DNA of 64,000 nucleotides from Rhodanobacter spathiphylli B39 (GCF_000264295.1 NZ_AJXT01000015.1:1-64000), one strand, 5' to 3'; positions 25,254 through 35,218 are shown, numbered from the stretch's first letter. The notes: a model not told the origin generated them from the letters alone. Made by a program: numbers and translations.

Positions 25254-27434
25254 ATGATGGATTTCCGCATCGCCGATACCTTCACCGACAGCCTTGCGCG
25301 TCTCACGGGTGACGAGCAGAAGGCCGTGAAGACCACCGCCTTCGACCTGCAGCTGAACCCGGTCAACCCTGGCATGAGTCTGCACAAGTTGGACACGGCA
25401 AAGGACAAGAACTTCTGGTCGGTTCGGGTGAGCAGTGACATTCGCTTGATCGTGCACAAGACGGCATCGAGCCTGCTGCTCTGCTATGTGGATCACCATG
25501 ACAAGGCCTATCACTGGGCTGAGCGCCGCAAACTGGAAGTGCATCCGACCACGGGTGCGGCACAGTTTGTGGAGATTCGCGAGCGGGTCGAGGAAATCCC
25601 GGTTCCGAAGTACCTGATGGTGGAACAGCCGGTGCCGAGCCAGTCGGACTGGATCAAGCCGACGCTGTTTACCACCATCACGGACGACGAGTTGCTTGGC
25701 TATGGCGTGCCAAGGGAATGGTTGGCCGATGTGCGTGCAGCGAACGAGGATAGCCTGCTGGAACTGGCGGATCATCTTCCTGCGGAGGCGTCGGAAGCAT
25801 TGCTGGAACTGGCGACGGGTGGTGTGCCAACTACCTCACGCAAGCCTCGCCGCGGCATCAAGTCGGCTGCTATGTCGTTTGATCCCAATCTCTACTATGA
25901 CTTGTCTTTCTCCATCCCCTCAAAAGCTGATGAATCCGTCGATTCAGACGCCTTTGACCATCCCGATGCGCGTCGCCGTTTCCGCACAATCAGTGACGTG
26001 GATGAGTTGGAGCGTGCCTTTGCCTATCCGTGGGACAAGTGGACAATCTTCCTGCATCCGGCCCAGCGCGAATGGGTGGAGCGCGACTACAGCGGTCCAG
26101 CCCGTGTTTCCGGCTCAGCCGGCACCGGCAAAACCATCGTCGCCTTGCATCGCGCGGTGCATCTGGCGCGCGCCAACCCCGATGCGCGCGTGTTGTTGGC
26201 GACCTTTTCCGACGCGCTGGCCAACGCGCTGCATGACAAACTCCGCCGGCTGATCAACAACCAGCCCAGCCTTGGCGAACGGCTGGAGGTGTGTTCTATG
26301 GATGCGCTCGCCGAGCGGCTGTACGAGGCGCATTTTGGTCGGTTGCAGCTGGCTGATTCGGAAGCTGTCCGTTCTACGCTGACCGCTAGCGCCGGCATGC
26401 TGGCCGATCAGCGGTTCGGCTTGCCGTTTCTGCTGTCGGAATGGCGGGACGTGGTGGATGCGTGGCAGCTAAGCACGTGGGAGGAGTATCGGGACGTCCG
26501 CCGACTGGGTCGACGGACGCGGTTGTCCGAGTCACAACGTGCTCAGCTATGGCCGGTATTCGAGCAAGTGAGATCCAAGCTGCAGGAGCAGGGGTTGGTG
26601 ACGCGTGCGGGTATGTACCAGCGTCTCACCGACGCGCTCCTTCAGCGCAAGCACCCGCCGTTCGAGTTTGCGGTGATCGACGAGGCGCAGGACATCAGTG
26701 TGGCCCAGCTGCGATTCCTTGCAGCATTCGGCGCGAAAGCACCGAACGCTCTGTTCTTTGCCGGCGATCTGGGTCAGCGCATCTTCCAGCAGCCGTTCTC
26801 ATGGAAGTCGCTGGGCGTGGATATTCGCGGGCGCGCCCGAACGTTGCATATCAACTACCGCACCTCGCACCAGATCCGCATGCAGGCCGACCGGTTGTTG
26901 GCACCAGAGGTCGCGGACGTTGACGGTAATGTCGAGGATCGCAGCGGCACGGTTTCCGTGTTCAATGGCACCGAGCCAAACATCACAAGGTGGCCATCGC
27001 AAGATGTCGAAGCGATGGAAGTGGGTCATTGGTTGGAGCAGAGGATCGACGAGGGCGTGCAAGCTCAGGAGATCGGCATTTTCGTACGCTCATCTGGCGA
27101 GCTCGATCGCGCACGCGCGGCCGCGGCGCATGCCGGGCAGCCGTTCCGTCTGCTCGATGGAAACTCACAGACCACTCAAGGACAGATTTCGATCGCCACC
27201 ATGCACCTGGCCAAGGGCCTTGAGTTTCGTGTCGTTGCCGTCATGGCCTGCGATGACGAAATCATCCCGTCACAAGAACGCCTCGAATCTGTGGCCGACG
27301 ATGCCGACTTGGAGGAGGTCTACAACACCGAGCGCCACCTGCTGTATGTCGCCTGCACTCGCGCACGCGATCATCTTTGGGTTTCGGGGGTCGATCCGGC
27401 GTCAGAGTTTCTGGATGACCTTGCAAGTACTTAG
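25254..27434 (+). CDS. RelE/ParE-like domain fused to UvrD-type helicase
   Basis: The ~726-residue protein starts with a RelE/ParE-like fold (residues ~1-100: IADTFTDSLARLTGDEQKAV ... FWSVRVSSDIRLIVHKT ... LLCYVDHHDKAYHWAERRK). A superfamily I helicase follows: Walker A VSGSAGTGKTIVALHRA (about residue 286), Walker B FAVIDEAQDISVAQL (about 474), and motifs V/VI in IATMHLAKGLEF and LLYVACTRARDHLWVSG (about 695). I chose the ATG at 25254 after AGGGGC; the frame is open further up to 25113 but unconserved in character. A toxin-like fold fused to a DNA translocase suggests an effector controlled by DNA or replication state (inference). No partner gene overlaps it. Confidence 0.82.
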   Translation: MMDFRIADTFTDSLARLTGDEQKAVKTTAFDLQLNPVNPGMSLHKLDTAKDKNFWSVRVSSDIRLIVHKTASSLLLCYVDHHDKAYHWAERRKLEVHPTTGAAQFVEIRERVEEIPVPKYLMVEQPVPSQSDWIKPTLFTTITDDELLGYGVPREWLADVRAANEDSLLELADHLPAEASEALLELATGGVPTTSRKPRRGIKSAAMSFDPNLYYDLSFSIPSKADESVDSDAFDHPDARRRFRTISDVDELERAFAYPWDKWTIFLHPAQREWVERDYSGPARVSGSAGTGKTIVALHRAVHLARANPDARVLLATFSDALANALHDKLRRLINNQPSLGERLEVCSMDALAERLYEAHFGRLQLADSEAVRSTLTASAGMLADQRFGLPFLLSEWRDVVDAWQLSTWEEYRDVRRLGRRTRLSESQRAQLWPVFEQVRSKLQEQGLVTRAGMYQRLTDALLQRKHPPFEFAVIDEAQDISVAQLRFLAAFGAKAPNALFFAGDLGQRIFQQPFSWKSLGVDIRGRARTLHINYRTSHQIRMQADRLLAPEVADVDGNVEDRSGTVSVFNGTEPNITRWPSQDVEAMEVGHWLEQRIDEGVQAQEIGIFVRSSGELDRARAAAAHAGQPFRLLDGNSQTTQGQISIATMHLAKGLEFRVVAVMACDDEIIPSQERLESVADDADLEEVYNTERHLLYVACTRARDHLWVSGVDPASEFLDDLAST

Positions 27435-27724
27435 TCGTCATTACATGACGTTAGGGGGCCCCTGTCATATCGTGAGAACCAGCAATGCGTACTACTGCTC
27501 CCGCCCAAGTAGCACCGCCGACAAAGCGAATATGCACGGAAGGTCTGCCACGGCAGCAGCGAAGTACTCGAAGCCATCAACTCCGTCTGAGCACCCAGCA
27601 ACCTATACTTATCCGGAGCCAAGAGGCGTTCCCCCGGCCTCCTTGCCATGGTCAATTTCCATCCGGTTCCAACACGACATGGTGTGCACGATGACCAACA
27701 AATGATGCTGGCGAGCCCCCGAGC

Positions 27725-30700
27725 ATGATGCTTGGAGACATCAATTTTGAAATGAAGAATCGGATCATCATGACAAACGTCGCAGGCAAAAGGTCACCGC
27801 GTGAGGTCGTCGCAAAAATCCGCAGCTTGTTCTTGCTCGATGTCGAGTCCGAGTCGGACTACGTGAAGGAGGGAGCGCTCAATCTGCAGACGCAGTACAA
27901 CGAAGCATTGCGTCTTCTTTCGGTTGAGCTGTACTCAAAGAAGTCTCACTTCGTCCTTGAGCTAATCCAAAACGCCGACGACAACCGTTACGAACTTGGC
28001 ACCACGCCGCAATTGACCTTTGAAGTGACCTCAAATCGCTTGGTGGTGGTAAACAACGAAATAGGGTTCCGCGATGAAAATATCGAGGCCATCTGTAAGG
28101 TCGGAGCCAGCTCAAAGCCAAAGGAAAAATCTGGTTACATCGGCGAAAAAGGCATCGGCTTCAAGTCGGTTTTTACCGTATCCGATGCGCCGGAGATTCA
28201 TTCGAACGGGTTTCACATAAAGTTCGACAGAACGGTCGAAGGCAATCTTCTCGGGTACATCGTCCCGCAATGGTGCGAGCCGCCAGAAGAGGTTAGGCCT
28301 AATTGCACGACCATCATCCTTCCCGCATCTAAGAACTACAGCTTTGGTGCTGATACGCTGGCAGCGCTTGATGCGCGACTACTGCTGTTTCTCAACACTC
28401 TGCGTCAGCTTACGCTGGATTACGACAATGACCGTGTTACCTATCGCAGGGTGGATAGTGAAGAGGTGTCGCGCCTCACGGCTGAACGGGAAAAGACCAG
28501 CGGCGAACTTGCTTCCGAAGAAATGCGCTACGTGCGTGTGTCATCGAGGTTCGCGATGGACGAGGCTCACGCCGACCAGGAAAAGCGGGCAGGGATTGGA
28601 CAGTCGACCGTCGTTCTGGCTTTCCCTATTGACGCGGGCGGCGCGGCGAAGCCGGAGCCTTCTTCCAACGTGTTTGCCTTCCTGCCCATCCGCCAAATGG
28701 GTTTCAAATTTTCAATTCAAGGCGATTTCATCCTCAGCGCTAGCCGAGAAGAGATCCTAACGGATCGGCCTTGGAATCGGTTTTTGCGCGATCAGATTGC
28801 CACGGTTTTTTCCAGCGCCGTCGAGGTGTTCAAGAAGAGCGAAGGGTTAGCACTTAGCTACCTGAAATATGTCCCTGATGAGCATGAGGTGGTCGACCCG
28901 TTCTTTCGTACAGTCCGCAAATCTATCATTGCAAAGCTCTCGGGCGTTGAGTGTCTACGGTCGGCGTCTGGGGTGTGGAAGCGACCAGGCGAGCTGCTGC
29001 GTGCTGAGAAGACTTTCCGGGCACTGTTCCCGTCGAAGCTTGTAATAGAACTGACTGATTTTGACTATGTGGACGCCAAAATCCTGGGTAGCGTGGAACT
29101 GCTTAGGGCGCTCGGCGTAACCGACGTCGGACCGAAATTGGTGGTTGACGTCTTGCGCGAAAAAGCTTGGTTTCAAGCGCAGCCTCTCGCCTGGCGCGCA
29201 AAGTTCTACGCGTATGTCGCAGACAATCGGGAATCGCTCACCGCTGTCGGGCTTCTTCAAGCCCCATGCCTGCCAATCTCCGACGGGTCTTGCGTGGTCC
29301 CCTCTCAATTAGAGGTGTTTTTCCCCTTAAGCAGGCGGAAGAAGTACGGGTTTGAGAGCGAGTTGGTGTTTGTTGACAACGAGTTATACGAAGAGGCAGC
29401 AAAGCATTCCAAGCATGTGGTCGAGTTGTTCTCCGCGATGAAAGTCAGGTCTGACGTGCCGTACGACCTCATCAGTTCTCACATTCTCCCCACGCATGCG
29501 AGCGACGCTTGGACGGAGTCTGAAGATAAGGCAATCGTCGGCCATCTCCGATACGTAAAAGACAAGCTGAAGGACTACTTGGACGGCGCGTTAGTCGCAG
29601 GCAAGTCGGAGCAACAGGCTTATCAGGCGTTACGAGACGGGATCCGAGTGGGGACAAAGCAGCAGGAAGCTGAGGGATTGTGGATCTTCCGCCGTGTTGG
29701 CGAGCTCTATTTGAGTAAGGAATACAGGCCTGATTTTTCCATTGAGTCATTTCTTGGCGATCAGATCGCCGCGGAAAAGCTTGTCTCGCCATCCTACCTG
29801 ACAGACAAGCCCAAGGATCCAATCCAAGAGGCTGATTCCTGGCGACAGTTTTTCACTGCTCTCGGCGTGCGGCTTACGCCCGCAGTCGAGTCAGATGGGG
29901 CGGGTTGGAAGTGCAGCGCGGAATTGCAGCTCCTCCTTGACTCATCAAACTCGGCAATCCGGAAAGTCACACTCGAGTGCATGGACTCGGCTTGGGAAAG
30001 CTACGCCAAGCGCATGAGTTTCCAATTTGTGATTCGGCGCGCAGTGCATCAAGCACCTACGAGGTTCGCCGAAAGCCTGCGCGCCACGCGAGCACCAACC
30101 AAGAAGCGCACGACCGTTGCTCTTTCGGAATCGTATTACCCAACGCCGGAGCTCAGCTCGCTTCTGGGAGATGCGATTCCGTATGTTGATGCACGGATGT
30201 CCGAAGCCATGCTAGACGATTGCCACGTGACGCGTCAGGTTGACGCGAAAGCGTTGGTGAAGCGCCTTACGCAAATGAAGGAGGAATCCGCGGTATCGCC
30301 CAAGCGGGTTCAGGCAATCTACCGTGCTTTGGACGACAGGTTCTGGCATTCCGACGCTGCATTCATCAAGAATTCCTTCGAAATAGATCGGCTGATCCAA
30401 GTCAAAGGTCTCGGCGAAGAGTGGTTTGGCATTGATGAAATTTCGTGGCGCCAGAGCAGCGCCTTCCTGGACTCGCTGTACCCGCCAGTCCATGGTCGAT
30501 ATCGCGACTTCAGCAAGTTTTTTACGGAGAAGCTGGGGGTCCCCAAAGAGCTCCCGGTGGCGACGCGGGTAGGGGCGTTGGAACGATTGAGTGAAGTGGC
30601 AGATGCTGGCGAACGCAAGGCTGAAGCACTCGCCATTTATCAGCGTGCCAACGGGGCATTGAGGCAGAGGTTCGGACAGGAGGTAAAGGCGCCCGAATGG

Positions 30701-32497
30701 CTTGAGATGTTCGAAGATCAGGATGTTTACATCAATCATCGAGGCGAGATGGTCGCGAACGACGAGTTTCTGTTTGCGAATGACGATCCGTTCCTGGCAG
30801 CGCTCTTCAGTGAAGACGATGAGTTGTCGTTTATCGGGATTCCAAGTGAGGAAGTGCCGCGCCTTAGCCGTCTGTTTGACATGGCGGGAGTGTCCAAACT
30901 GTCTGAATCCGTCTCGATCAAGGTTGGCAACGGTGATTTGGGTGTCGTCGACGAGGAGCTGACCTTACGTATCCGTAGCTCAGTTCACTTCTTTGCGCGA
31001 GTTCTTTACTCAAAAGCTACTGCCGCCTTCGATCAGGCGCTCAATGACGGACGGTTTGCAGATCTGAAAGAATTTGAGGTGGCAGAGGTTCCGCAAGTCG
31101 AGCTTGTGGTGTCGCTGGGAGATCGTGAACGTGAGACGACGACAGACATTGCCCGAAGCCAAAATCGCATTCTCTACCGCACGGGCACAAGGTCGGTAGA
31201 GGACAAGGTGGCGGAGGAGTTGAGCCGCTTTCTGGTTTCGTCTGCCGACCTGGCCGACACCTTGGCGCGTATTCTGATGGGGGGCAGTGTCGACGTCATT
31301 GAAGACTTTCTCGAGGTCAGACACATTGGGGCTCTTCCGTCGGACCTGCGCAAGGTGCTTTTCACCGCACCTGGCCAAGCTGTCGAGGAAGATGAGTTTG
31401 AGAATGAGGAAGGGTCGCCTCCGAATGATGCGGATGCGAATGCAGGAATTGAGGTCACTTCTGGTGGAGAACAGCCAGCTGCCGATTTAGATCCCGGACC
31501 GAATGTGCCCTCCAGCAACGCCTTGGCGGGGAGCCAAGCATCGAATGCAGCTACTTCTACTCAGTACTCAACTCTCCCACCCGCGGACTCGGGCGGCTCG
31601 CGCATACCTTCTGATGCCGCATTGGGTGCTATGCCGCCTCGTTCAGCTGGCATCGCAGCGCGGTCGTCTGCCGACCCGACTTCCTTGGATACTGACTCAA
31701 GCGCGGGATTGATGACCTCTGCAGGTACTGGTCGGCGTCCTCCGAGCCAAGGCAACGGAGACGAAAGCAAGCGGGGTGCAGGAACGACCTATCCTCCCCC
31801 AAAAAAGAGTTTGGCGGGTAAACCAAAACGTGGCGAATCGACGCCGCCTAGGACCAGGGGCGGGCGCTTGCTGAGCTATGTGGCTGGGCCTGGAGATGCC
31901 GACAAGCCGAACCCGGAAGATGATCCAGTCAAGATCGCAGCCCGGAAAGCAACTGAACGGGCCGCGGTCGATTACTTCATGACAACCCAAGCCGGGCGAT
32001 GGAAGTCGCTGACCGAGATGCCGCCGAATAATCCAGGCTTCGACGTCAAGGCTCTTACCGATGACGGGCAGGATGAATTTATCGAAATAAAGGGGCAGAG
32101 TGGCGCCTGGACGGAAGAGGGCGTTGCCCTCACTCCCAACGAGCTCATGGCTGCCAGTCAAAAAGGAAATAGTTACTGGTTATGCGTGGTTGAGTACGCG
32201 CATGACGATAAGCGTCGTCAACTGCACCTTGTGCGCAACTTATACAGCCTGATTCAACAATTCAGGTTCGATGTGGGCTGGAAATCTGCTGCGGAGACCG
32301 ATGCCGCAGCGCTGCTGAAGCCGGAGAAGGACTTGTACATCGACATGTCGTCAGAAGGACGGGGACGAATCATGAGTGTTCGACGTAAAGGCCAGTTTTT
32401 CAACCTGCACGTGATCCTCGACGACGGTCGCCAGGTCAATAAACTCTACAATCCGGCGAAGATGACTCTCTCGAAGGAGCTGGTGTGGCAAGGATGA
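27725..32497 (+). CDS. Sacsin-like GHKL ATPase with C-terminal DUF3883 nuclease-like domain
   Basis: This 1590-residue protein has an N-terminal Hsp90/sacsin-type ATPase: ELIQNADDNRYELG (N box, about residue 79) and GYIGEKGIGFKSVFTVSD (G box, about 137). A long helical middle (residues ~350-1210) shows no motif I know. A low-complexity Ser/Pro/Gly/Ala linker (about 1220-1395) leads to DUF3883 (about 1410-1520), where NPGFDVKALT...DEFIEIKGQ fits a PD-(D/E)XK nuclease-like core. Several in-frame starts exist (27725, 27752, 27770); none has a clear best ribosome-binding site. The stop overlaps the NERD-helicase gene by 13 bases, marking a two-gene operon. The likely job is anti-phage defence (inferred from the domains and island context). 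Confidence 0.85.
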   Translation: MMLGDINFEMKNRIIMTNVAGKRSPREVVAKIRSLFLLDVESESDYVKEGALNLQTQYNEALRLLSVELYSKKSHFVLELIQNADDNRYELGTTPQLTFEVTSNRLVVVNNEIGFRDENIEAICKVGASSKPKEKSGYIGEKGIGFKSVFTVSDAPEIHSNGFHIKFDRTVEGNLLGYIVPQWCEPPEEVRPNCTTIILPASKNYSFGADTLAALDARLLLFLNTLRQLTLDYDNDRVTYRRVDSEEVSRLTAEREKTSGELASEEMRYVRVSSRFAMDEAHADQEKRAGIGQSTVVLAFPIDAGGAAKPEPSSNVFAFLPIRQMGFKFSIQGDFILSASREEILTDRPWNRFLRDQIATVFSSAVEVFKKSEGLALSYLKYVPDEHEVVDPFFRTVRKSIIAKLSGVECLRSASGVWKRPGELLRAEKTFRALFPSKLVIELTDFDYVDAKILGSVELLRALGVTDVGPKLVVDVLREKAWFQAQPLAWRAKFYAYVADNRESLTAVGLLQAPCLPISDGSCVVPSQLEVFFPLSRRKKYGFESELVFVDNELYEEAAKHSKHVVELFSAMKVRSDVPYDLISSHILPTHASDAWTESEDKAIVGHLRYVKDKLKDYLDGALVAGKSEQQAYQALRDGIRVGTKQQEAEGLWIFRRVGELYLSKEYRPDFSIESFLGDQIAAEKLVSPSYLTDKPKDPIQEADSWRQFFTALGVRLTPAVESDGAGWKCSAELQLLLDSSNSAIRKVTLECMDSAWESYAKRMSFQFVIRRAVHQAPTRFAESLRATRAPTKKRTTVALSESYYPTPELSSLLGDAIPYVDARMSEAMLDDCHVTRQVDAKALVKRLTQMKEESAVSPKRVQAIYRALDDRFWHSDAAFIKNSFEIDRLIQVKGLGEEWFGIDEISWRQSSAFLDSLYPPVHGRYRDFSKFFTEKLGVPKELPVATRVGALERLSEVADAGERKAEALAIYQRANGALRQRFGQEVKAPEWLEMFEDQDVYINHRGEMVANDEFLFANDDPFLAALFSEDDELSFIGIPSEEVPRLSRLFDMAGVSKLSESVSIKVGNGDLGVVDEELTLRIRSSVHFFARVLYSKATAAFDQALNDGRFADLKEFEVAEVPQVELVVSLGDRERETTTDIARSQNRILYRTGTRSVEDKVAEELSRFLVSSADLADTLARILMGGSVDVIEDFLEVRHIGALPSDLRKVLFTAPGQAVEEDEFENEEGSPPNDADANAGIEVTSGGEQPAADLDPGPNVPSSNALAGSQASNAATSTQYSTLPPADSGGSRIPSDAALGAMPPRSAGIAARSSADPTSLDTDSSAGLMTSAGTGRRPPSQGNGDESKRGAGTTYPPPKKSLAGKPKRGESTPPRTRGGRLLSYVAGPGDADKPNPEDDPVKIAARKATERAAVDYFMTTQAGRWKSLTEMPPNNPGFDVKALTDDGQDEFIEIKGQSGAWTEEGVALTPNELMAASQKGNSYWLCVVEYAHDDKRRQLHLVRNLYSLIQQFRFDVGWKSAAETDAAALLKPEKDLYIDMSSEGRGRIMSVRRKGQFFNLHVILDDGRQVNKLYNPAKMTLSKELVWQG

Positions 32498-34203
32498 TCC
32501 CGGAGCTGAGCGCGGAACAGCTCAGTGCATTTCCATCGCGTGCCGAGGCGAGGTTCTACGAAGCCTGCAGAGATCGCCTACCGGAAACCCTTGTGGTCAT
32601 CTACAGCGCGACCTGGATATACCGCGATGTGCGGGGACGACTGAACGAAGGCGAGGCTGACTTCACTATTCTCTCTCCACAGGGCGGCGTGATAGCCGTG
32701 GAAGTCAAAGGGGGAGGTGTTTCATTTGACGCTACGACCGGCACGTGGCACTCCGTTGATAGGAGCGGCGAACAGCACACGATCAAAGACCCGTTCAGGC
32801 AAGCATCAAAAGAGCGACATGCGTTGCTGGACCAAATTACCGGGCACTCTTCATGGCGGCAGTGGACGGGTGGACGTCTTACGATCGGACATGCTGTCTT
32901 GTTTCCGGACATCGTCGATTCGACCGCCCTCATCGGCCCCGATAGAAAGCGCGAGATCGTAGGTGTTAACGGAGACGTTCAAAACGTTACGCAGTGGTAC
33001 GACCGAGTCGCGCGGTTCTGGCACCAGCCCAACGATCAGCCACTGGGGGCCAAAGGTGTGCGGCTCATCGAGGACATACTCTGCAAGTCAATTGAAGTTC
33101 GGCCAGTTCTACGTGCATTAGTAGACGATGCTGAACAGCGACGAATTCGATTGACCGCTAACCAGGCGAAGATCTTACGGATCATCGGTGGCCGACGGCG
33201 CGCGGTGGTGTCGGGTGGCGCAGGCACCGGTAAAACGGTACTCGCAATCGAAAAGGCAAAAGCATTGGCCTCGGCGGGGTTAAGCGTTTTGCTGCTTTGC
33301 TACAACCGCCCACTCGCTGACTCGCTCGCGGTTGGATTGCAAGGTGATCCATTGATTCAGGCCCAGAGCTACCATCAGCTTTGCGATCGTCGAATCCGAC
33401 AGGCGCAACAGAAGCGGAGCGACATCTTCAAGGAGGCCGTGGAGGCTTATCCAGGCACAAGCGACCAACATCGCTTTGACGTGCAGATGCCGTACGCGCT
33501 GGCATTGTCTGCCGATGTTCTCGAAGAACGCTTCGACGCCGTTGTAGTCGATGAAGCCCAAGACTTCAGCGACGAGTACTGGCTCGGCGTAGAGCTGCTT
33601 CTGCGCGACCAGGATAATGGTTTTCTGTACATCTTCATCGATGAAAATCAAACGCTATATCCTCGAACTGCCAATCTGCCAGTTGAGGACGAGCCTTTTT
33701 ACCTGACCAATAATTGCCGCAACACAGCTCCCATCCATGAGGTTGGTTACAGATTCTACGAGGGTTCACCCATTGACTCACCTGAGATTCCTGGCCAGAG
33801 CGTCATTTGGACGGGGGTCGACTCGATCGAGGATCAAGCTGATGCCGTGGCAAACAGGGTGTACCAGTGGGTGCACGATGAAGGACTGAAGTCGGAAGAC
33901 GTGGCGGTGCTAGTAGCAATTCGCCCAAAGAGCCTCGCGTACGAATTATTAGTGCTGCGCATGGCTGCGCTTGGTGTGGAGTGTGTGATCGAATGTCATG
34001 GGAAGGGCAAGTGTGTCCTGATTGACACAGTTTCCCGCTTCAAAGGCTTAGAAGTGCAGGCAGCCGTCTTGTGGCTCGGGGACGAGGTGATCGATGAAGC
34101 GCAGTGGGAGGTGGCTTATGTGGGAGCGACGCGTGCGAAGTCCCTGTTGAATATTGTTGGGACAATGAAGGTTGTGAAAGCGCTTCGGTCGCGCGCGCAG
34201 TGA
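32485..34203 (+). CDS. NERD nuclease-superfamily I helicase
   Basis: The 572-residue protein starts with a NERD domain (about residues 15-125) whose GEADFTILSPQGGVIAVEVK contains the D...EXK nuclease signature. A UvrD/DUF2075-like helicase follows: Walker A VVSGGAGTGKTVLAIEKAKA (about residue 244), Walker B FDAVVVDEAQDFSDEYW (about 352), the TNNCRN stretch and a C-terminal VSRFKGLEVQAAVLW...YVGATRAKSLLNIVG. The GTG at 32485 has an ideal AAGGAG 5 bases upstream, inside the previous gene; an ATG at 32494 overlaps the TGA. Coupling with the sacsin-like gene implies a joint system in which both partners carry nuclease-like and ATPase domains. Confidence 0.87.
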   Translation: MARMIPELSAEQLSAFPSRAEARFYEACRDRLPETLVVIYSATWIYRDVRGRLNEGEADFTILSPQGGVIAVEVKGGGVSFDATTGTWHSVDRSGEQHTIKDPFRQASKERHALLDQITGHSSWRQWTGGRLTIGHAVLFPDIVDSTALIGPDRKREIVGVNGDVQNVTQWYDRVARFWHQPNDQPLGAKGVRLIEDILCKSIEVRPVLRALVDDAEQRRIRLTANQAKILRIIGGRRRAVVSGGAGTGKTVLAIEKAKALASAGLSVLLLCYNRPLADSLAVGLQGDPLIQAQSYHQLCDRRIRQAQQKRSDIFKEAVEAYPGTSDQHRFDVQMPYALALSADVLEERFDAVVVDEAQDFSDEYWLGVELLLRDQDNGFLYIFIDENQTLYPRTANLPVEDEPFYLTNNCRNTAPIHEVGYRFYEGSPIDSPEIPGQSVIWTGVDSIEDQADAVANRVYQWVHDEGLKSEDVAVLVAIRPKSLAYELLVLRMAALGVECVIECHGKGKCVLIDTVSRFKGLEVQAAVLWLGDEVIDEAQWEVAYVGATRAKSLLNIVGTMKVVKALRSRAQ

Positions 34204-34518
34204 AGTTCAAAATTCGCTAGAGACGTTTTCGACAGGGCATCTGATCGCAAATAATTTCAAACCTATATCACGACATTTGAGAACAGCGGGTTGCTGCCAG
34301 CCTCTCCCGATTTCAGTGGCCTTTGACTTGAGAGCCTGGTCCGGCAAGCGGCCATCGATTGGCTCGATGCCGGCCGTCAAATTTTGGCACCAAGCCTACG
34401 GACACGTTCTCGATGTCACTCGCGCAGATTCAGCCCTGACTTGACGCGGCCCCACTGGCTACGTCGAGCCGCCCGCGCGGCTTCGATCGTTTCATTCCCC
34501 CCACGTCGCCACGACGAC
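34204..34518. other. Gene-free junction between defence block and RadC segment
   Basis: About 315 bases without a plausible gene. The first half is AT-rich relative to what follows. An imperfect inverted repeat surrounds 34350-34375 (GCGGCCATCGATTGG / CGATGCCGGCC). The position marks the boundary between two island modules; no attachment-site copy is seen here. Confidence 0.4.
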
Positions 34519-34552
34519 GCATAGAGCCCGGCCTCACCGCCGGGCTCTATGC
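34519..34552 (+). ncRNA. Long hairpin in the radC leader (radC-motif candidate)
   Basis: GCATAGAGCCCGGC and GCCGGGCTCTATGC form a perfect 14-bp stem around a CTCACC loop, ending 27 bases before the radC ATG. It is followed by GTTTATGCCGCC, nearly repeated after the hairpin ahead of the DUF932 gene. The radC RNA motif is a published structure found upstream of such genes; whether this matches its consensus was not tested. It could also act as a terminator for upstream transcription, although no long T run follows. Confidence 0.5.
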
Positions 34553-34579
34553 GTTTATGCCGCCATCAAGGAGTTCGTC

Positions 34580-35065
34580 ATGCAACTCGCGCAATCTTTG
34601 ACTCACACCCGCTACAAGCTCACGGGCGAGACCACCGAGCAGGACGTACTCGCCGCAGCCGAAGCTATCCTGAAGTGCCGGCTGGAACGCCAAGGAAGCA
34701 TTGGCACGCCGATGGACGCCAGTGACTTTCTGCGCATGCGCTTGGGCGCGCTCCTGCACGAAGAGTTCCACGTCCTGTGGTTGGACAACCGCCACCGGAT
34801 CCTCGATTGCCAGAAGCTTTTCACCGGCACTGTCGATGGGGCAAGCGTCCATCCAAGGGAAGTGGTGCGCGCGGCGCTGGCCATCAACGCCAGCGCGGCG
34901 ATCCTGGCGCACAACCACCCCAGTGGCATGGCCGAGCCCAGTGCGGCCGATCGGATGCTCACCCACGAGCTTCGCGAAGCACTGCGGCTGATCGGGGTAC
35001 GTGTCCTTGACCACATCGTGGTGGGCAAAGAGTGCGTCAGCATGGCCGACAGGGGGCTGATCTGA
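34580..35065 (+). CDS. RadC-family JAB-domain protein
   Basis: The 161-residue protein carries the JAMM/MPN+ metal site: HNHPSG followed by S and D in AHNHPSGMAEPSAADRMLTHE, with an upstream Glu in LLHEEFHVLWLDNRHRI. It is shorter than chromosomal RadC (~225 residues) because the N-terminal helix-hairpin-helix part is missing, as in the RadC copies on integrative elements and plasmids. The function of these is unsettled; anti-restriction or DNA-processing roles have been suggested. An AAGGAG site precedes the ATG. It opens the integrative-element segment of the island. Confidence 0.88.
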   Translation: MQLAQSLTHTRYKLTGETTEQDVLAAAEAILKCRLERQGSIGTPMDASDFLRMRLGALLHEEFHVLWLDNRHRILDCQKLFTGTVDGASVHPREVVRAALAINASAAILAHNHPSGMAEPSAADRMLTHELREALRLIGVRVLDHIVVGKECVSMADRGLI

Positions 35066-35149
35066 TGACGATGCTCATAGCGGCTCCGCCCTTTGCCGGG
35101 TTCTATGAGAAGTCGATCCAAAAAAATCTCACCCACACATCACTCACGT

Positions 35150-35171
35150 GAAGCCGGAAGTCGCCGGCTTC
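35150..35171 (+). ncRNA. Hairpin upstream of small ORF
   Basis: GAAGCCGG-AAGTCG-CCGGCTTC, a perfect 8-bp stem followed by GCGTTTGG, resembling the tail after the radC and DUF932 hairpins (GCGTTTATG, GCGCTTTTATG). It is one of four such structures in 2.4 kb. Confidence 0.4.
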
Positions 35172-35218
35172 GCGTTTGGACGCTCCGCGTCGCAGCGTTC
35201 GCAAGGCATACCTGACTC

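Noticed and set aside
27435-27724. Short frames between the RelE-UvrD and sacsin-like genes
   Set aside because: No motif or start context; the stretch looks like a leader region.
12699-34203. BREX, DISARM or Dnd system
   Set aside because: No PglZ, BrxC, DrmA/B or DndB-E type genes; the methyltransferase and helicases belong to other families.
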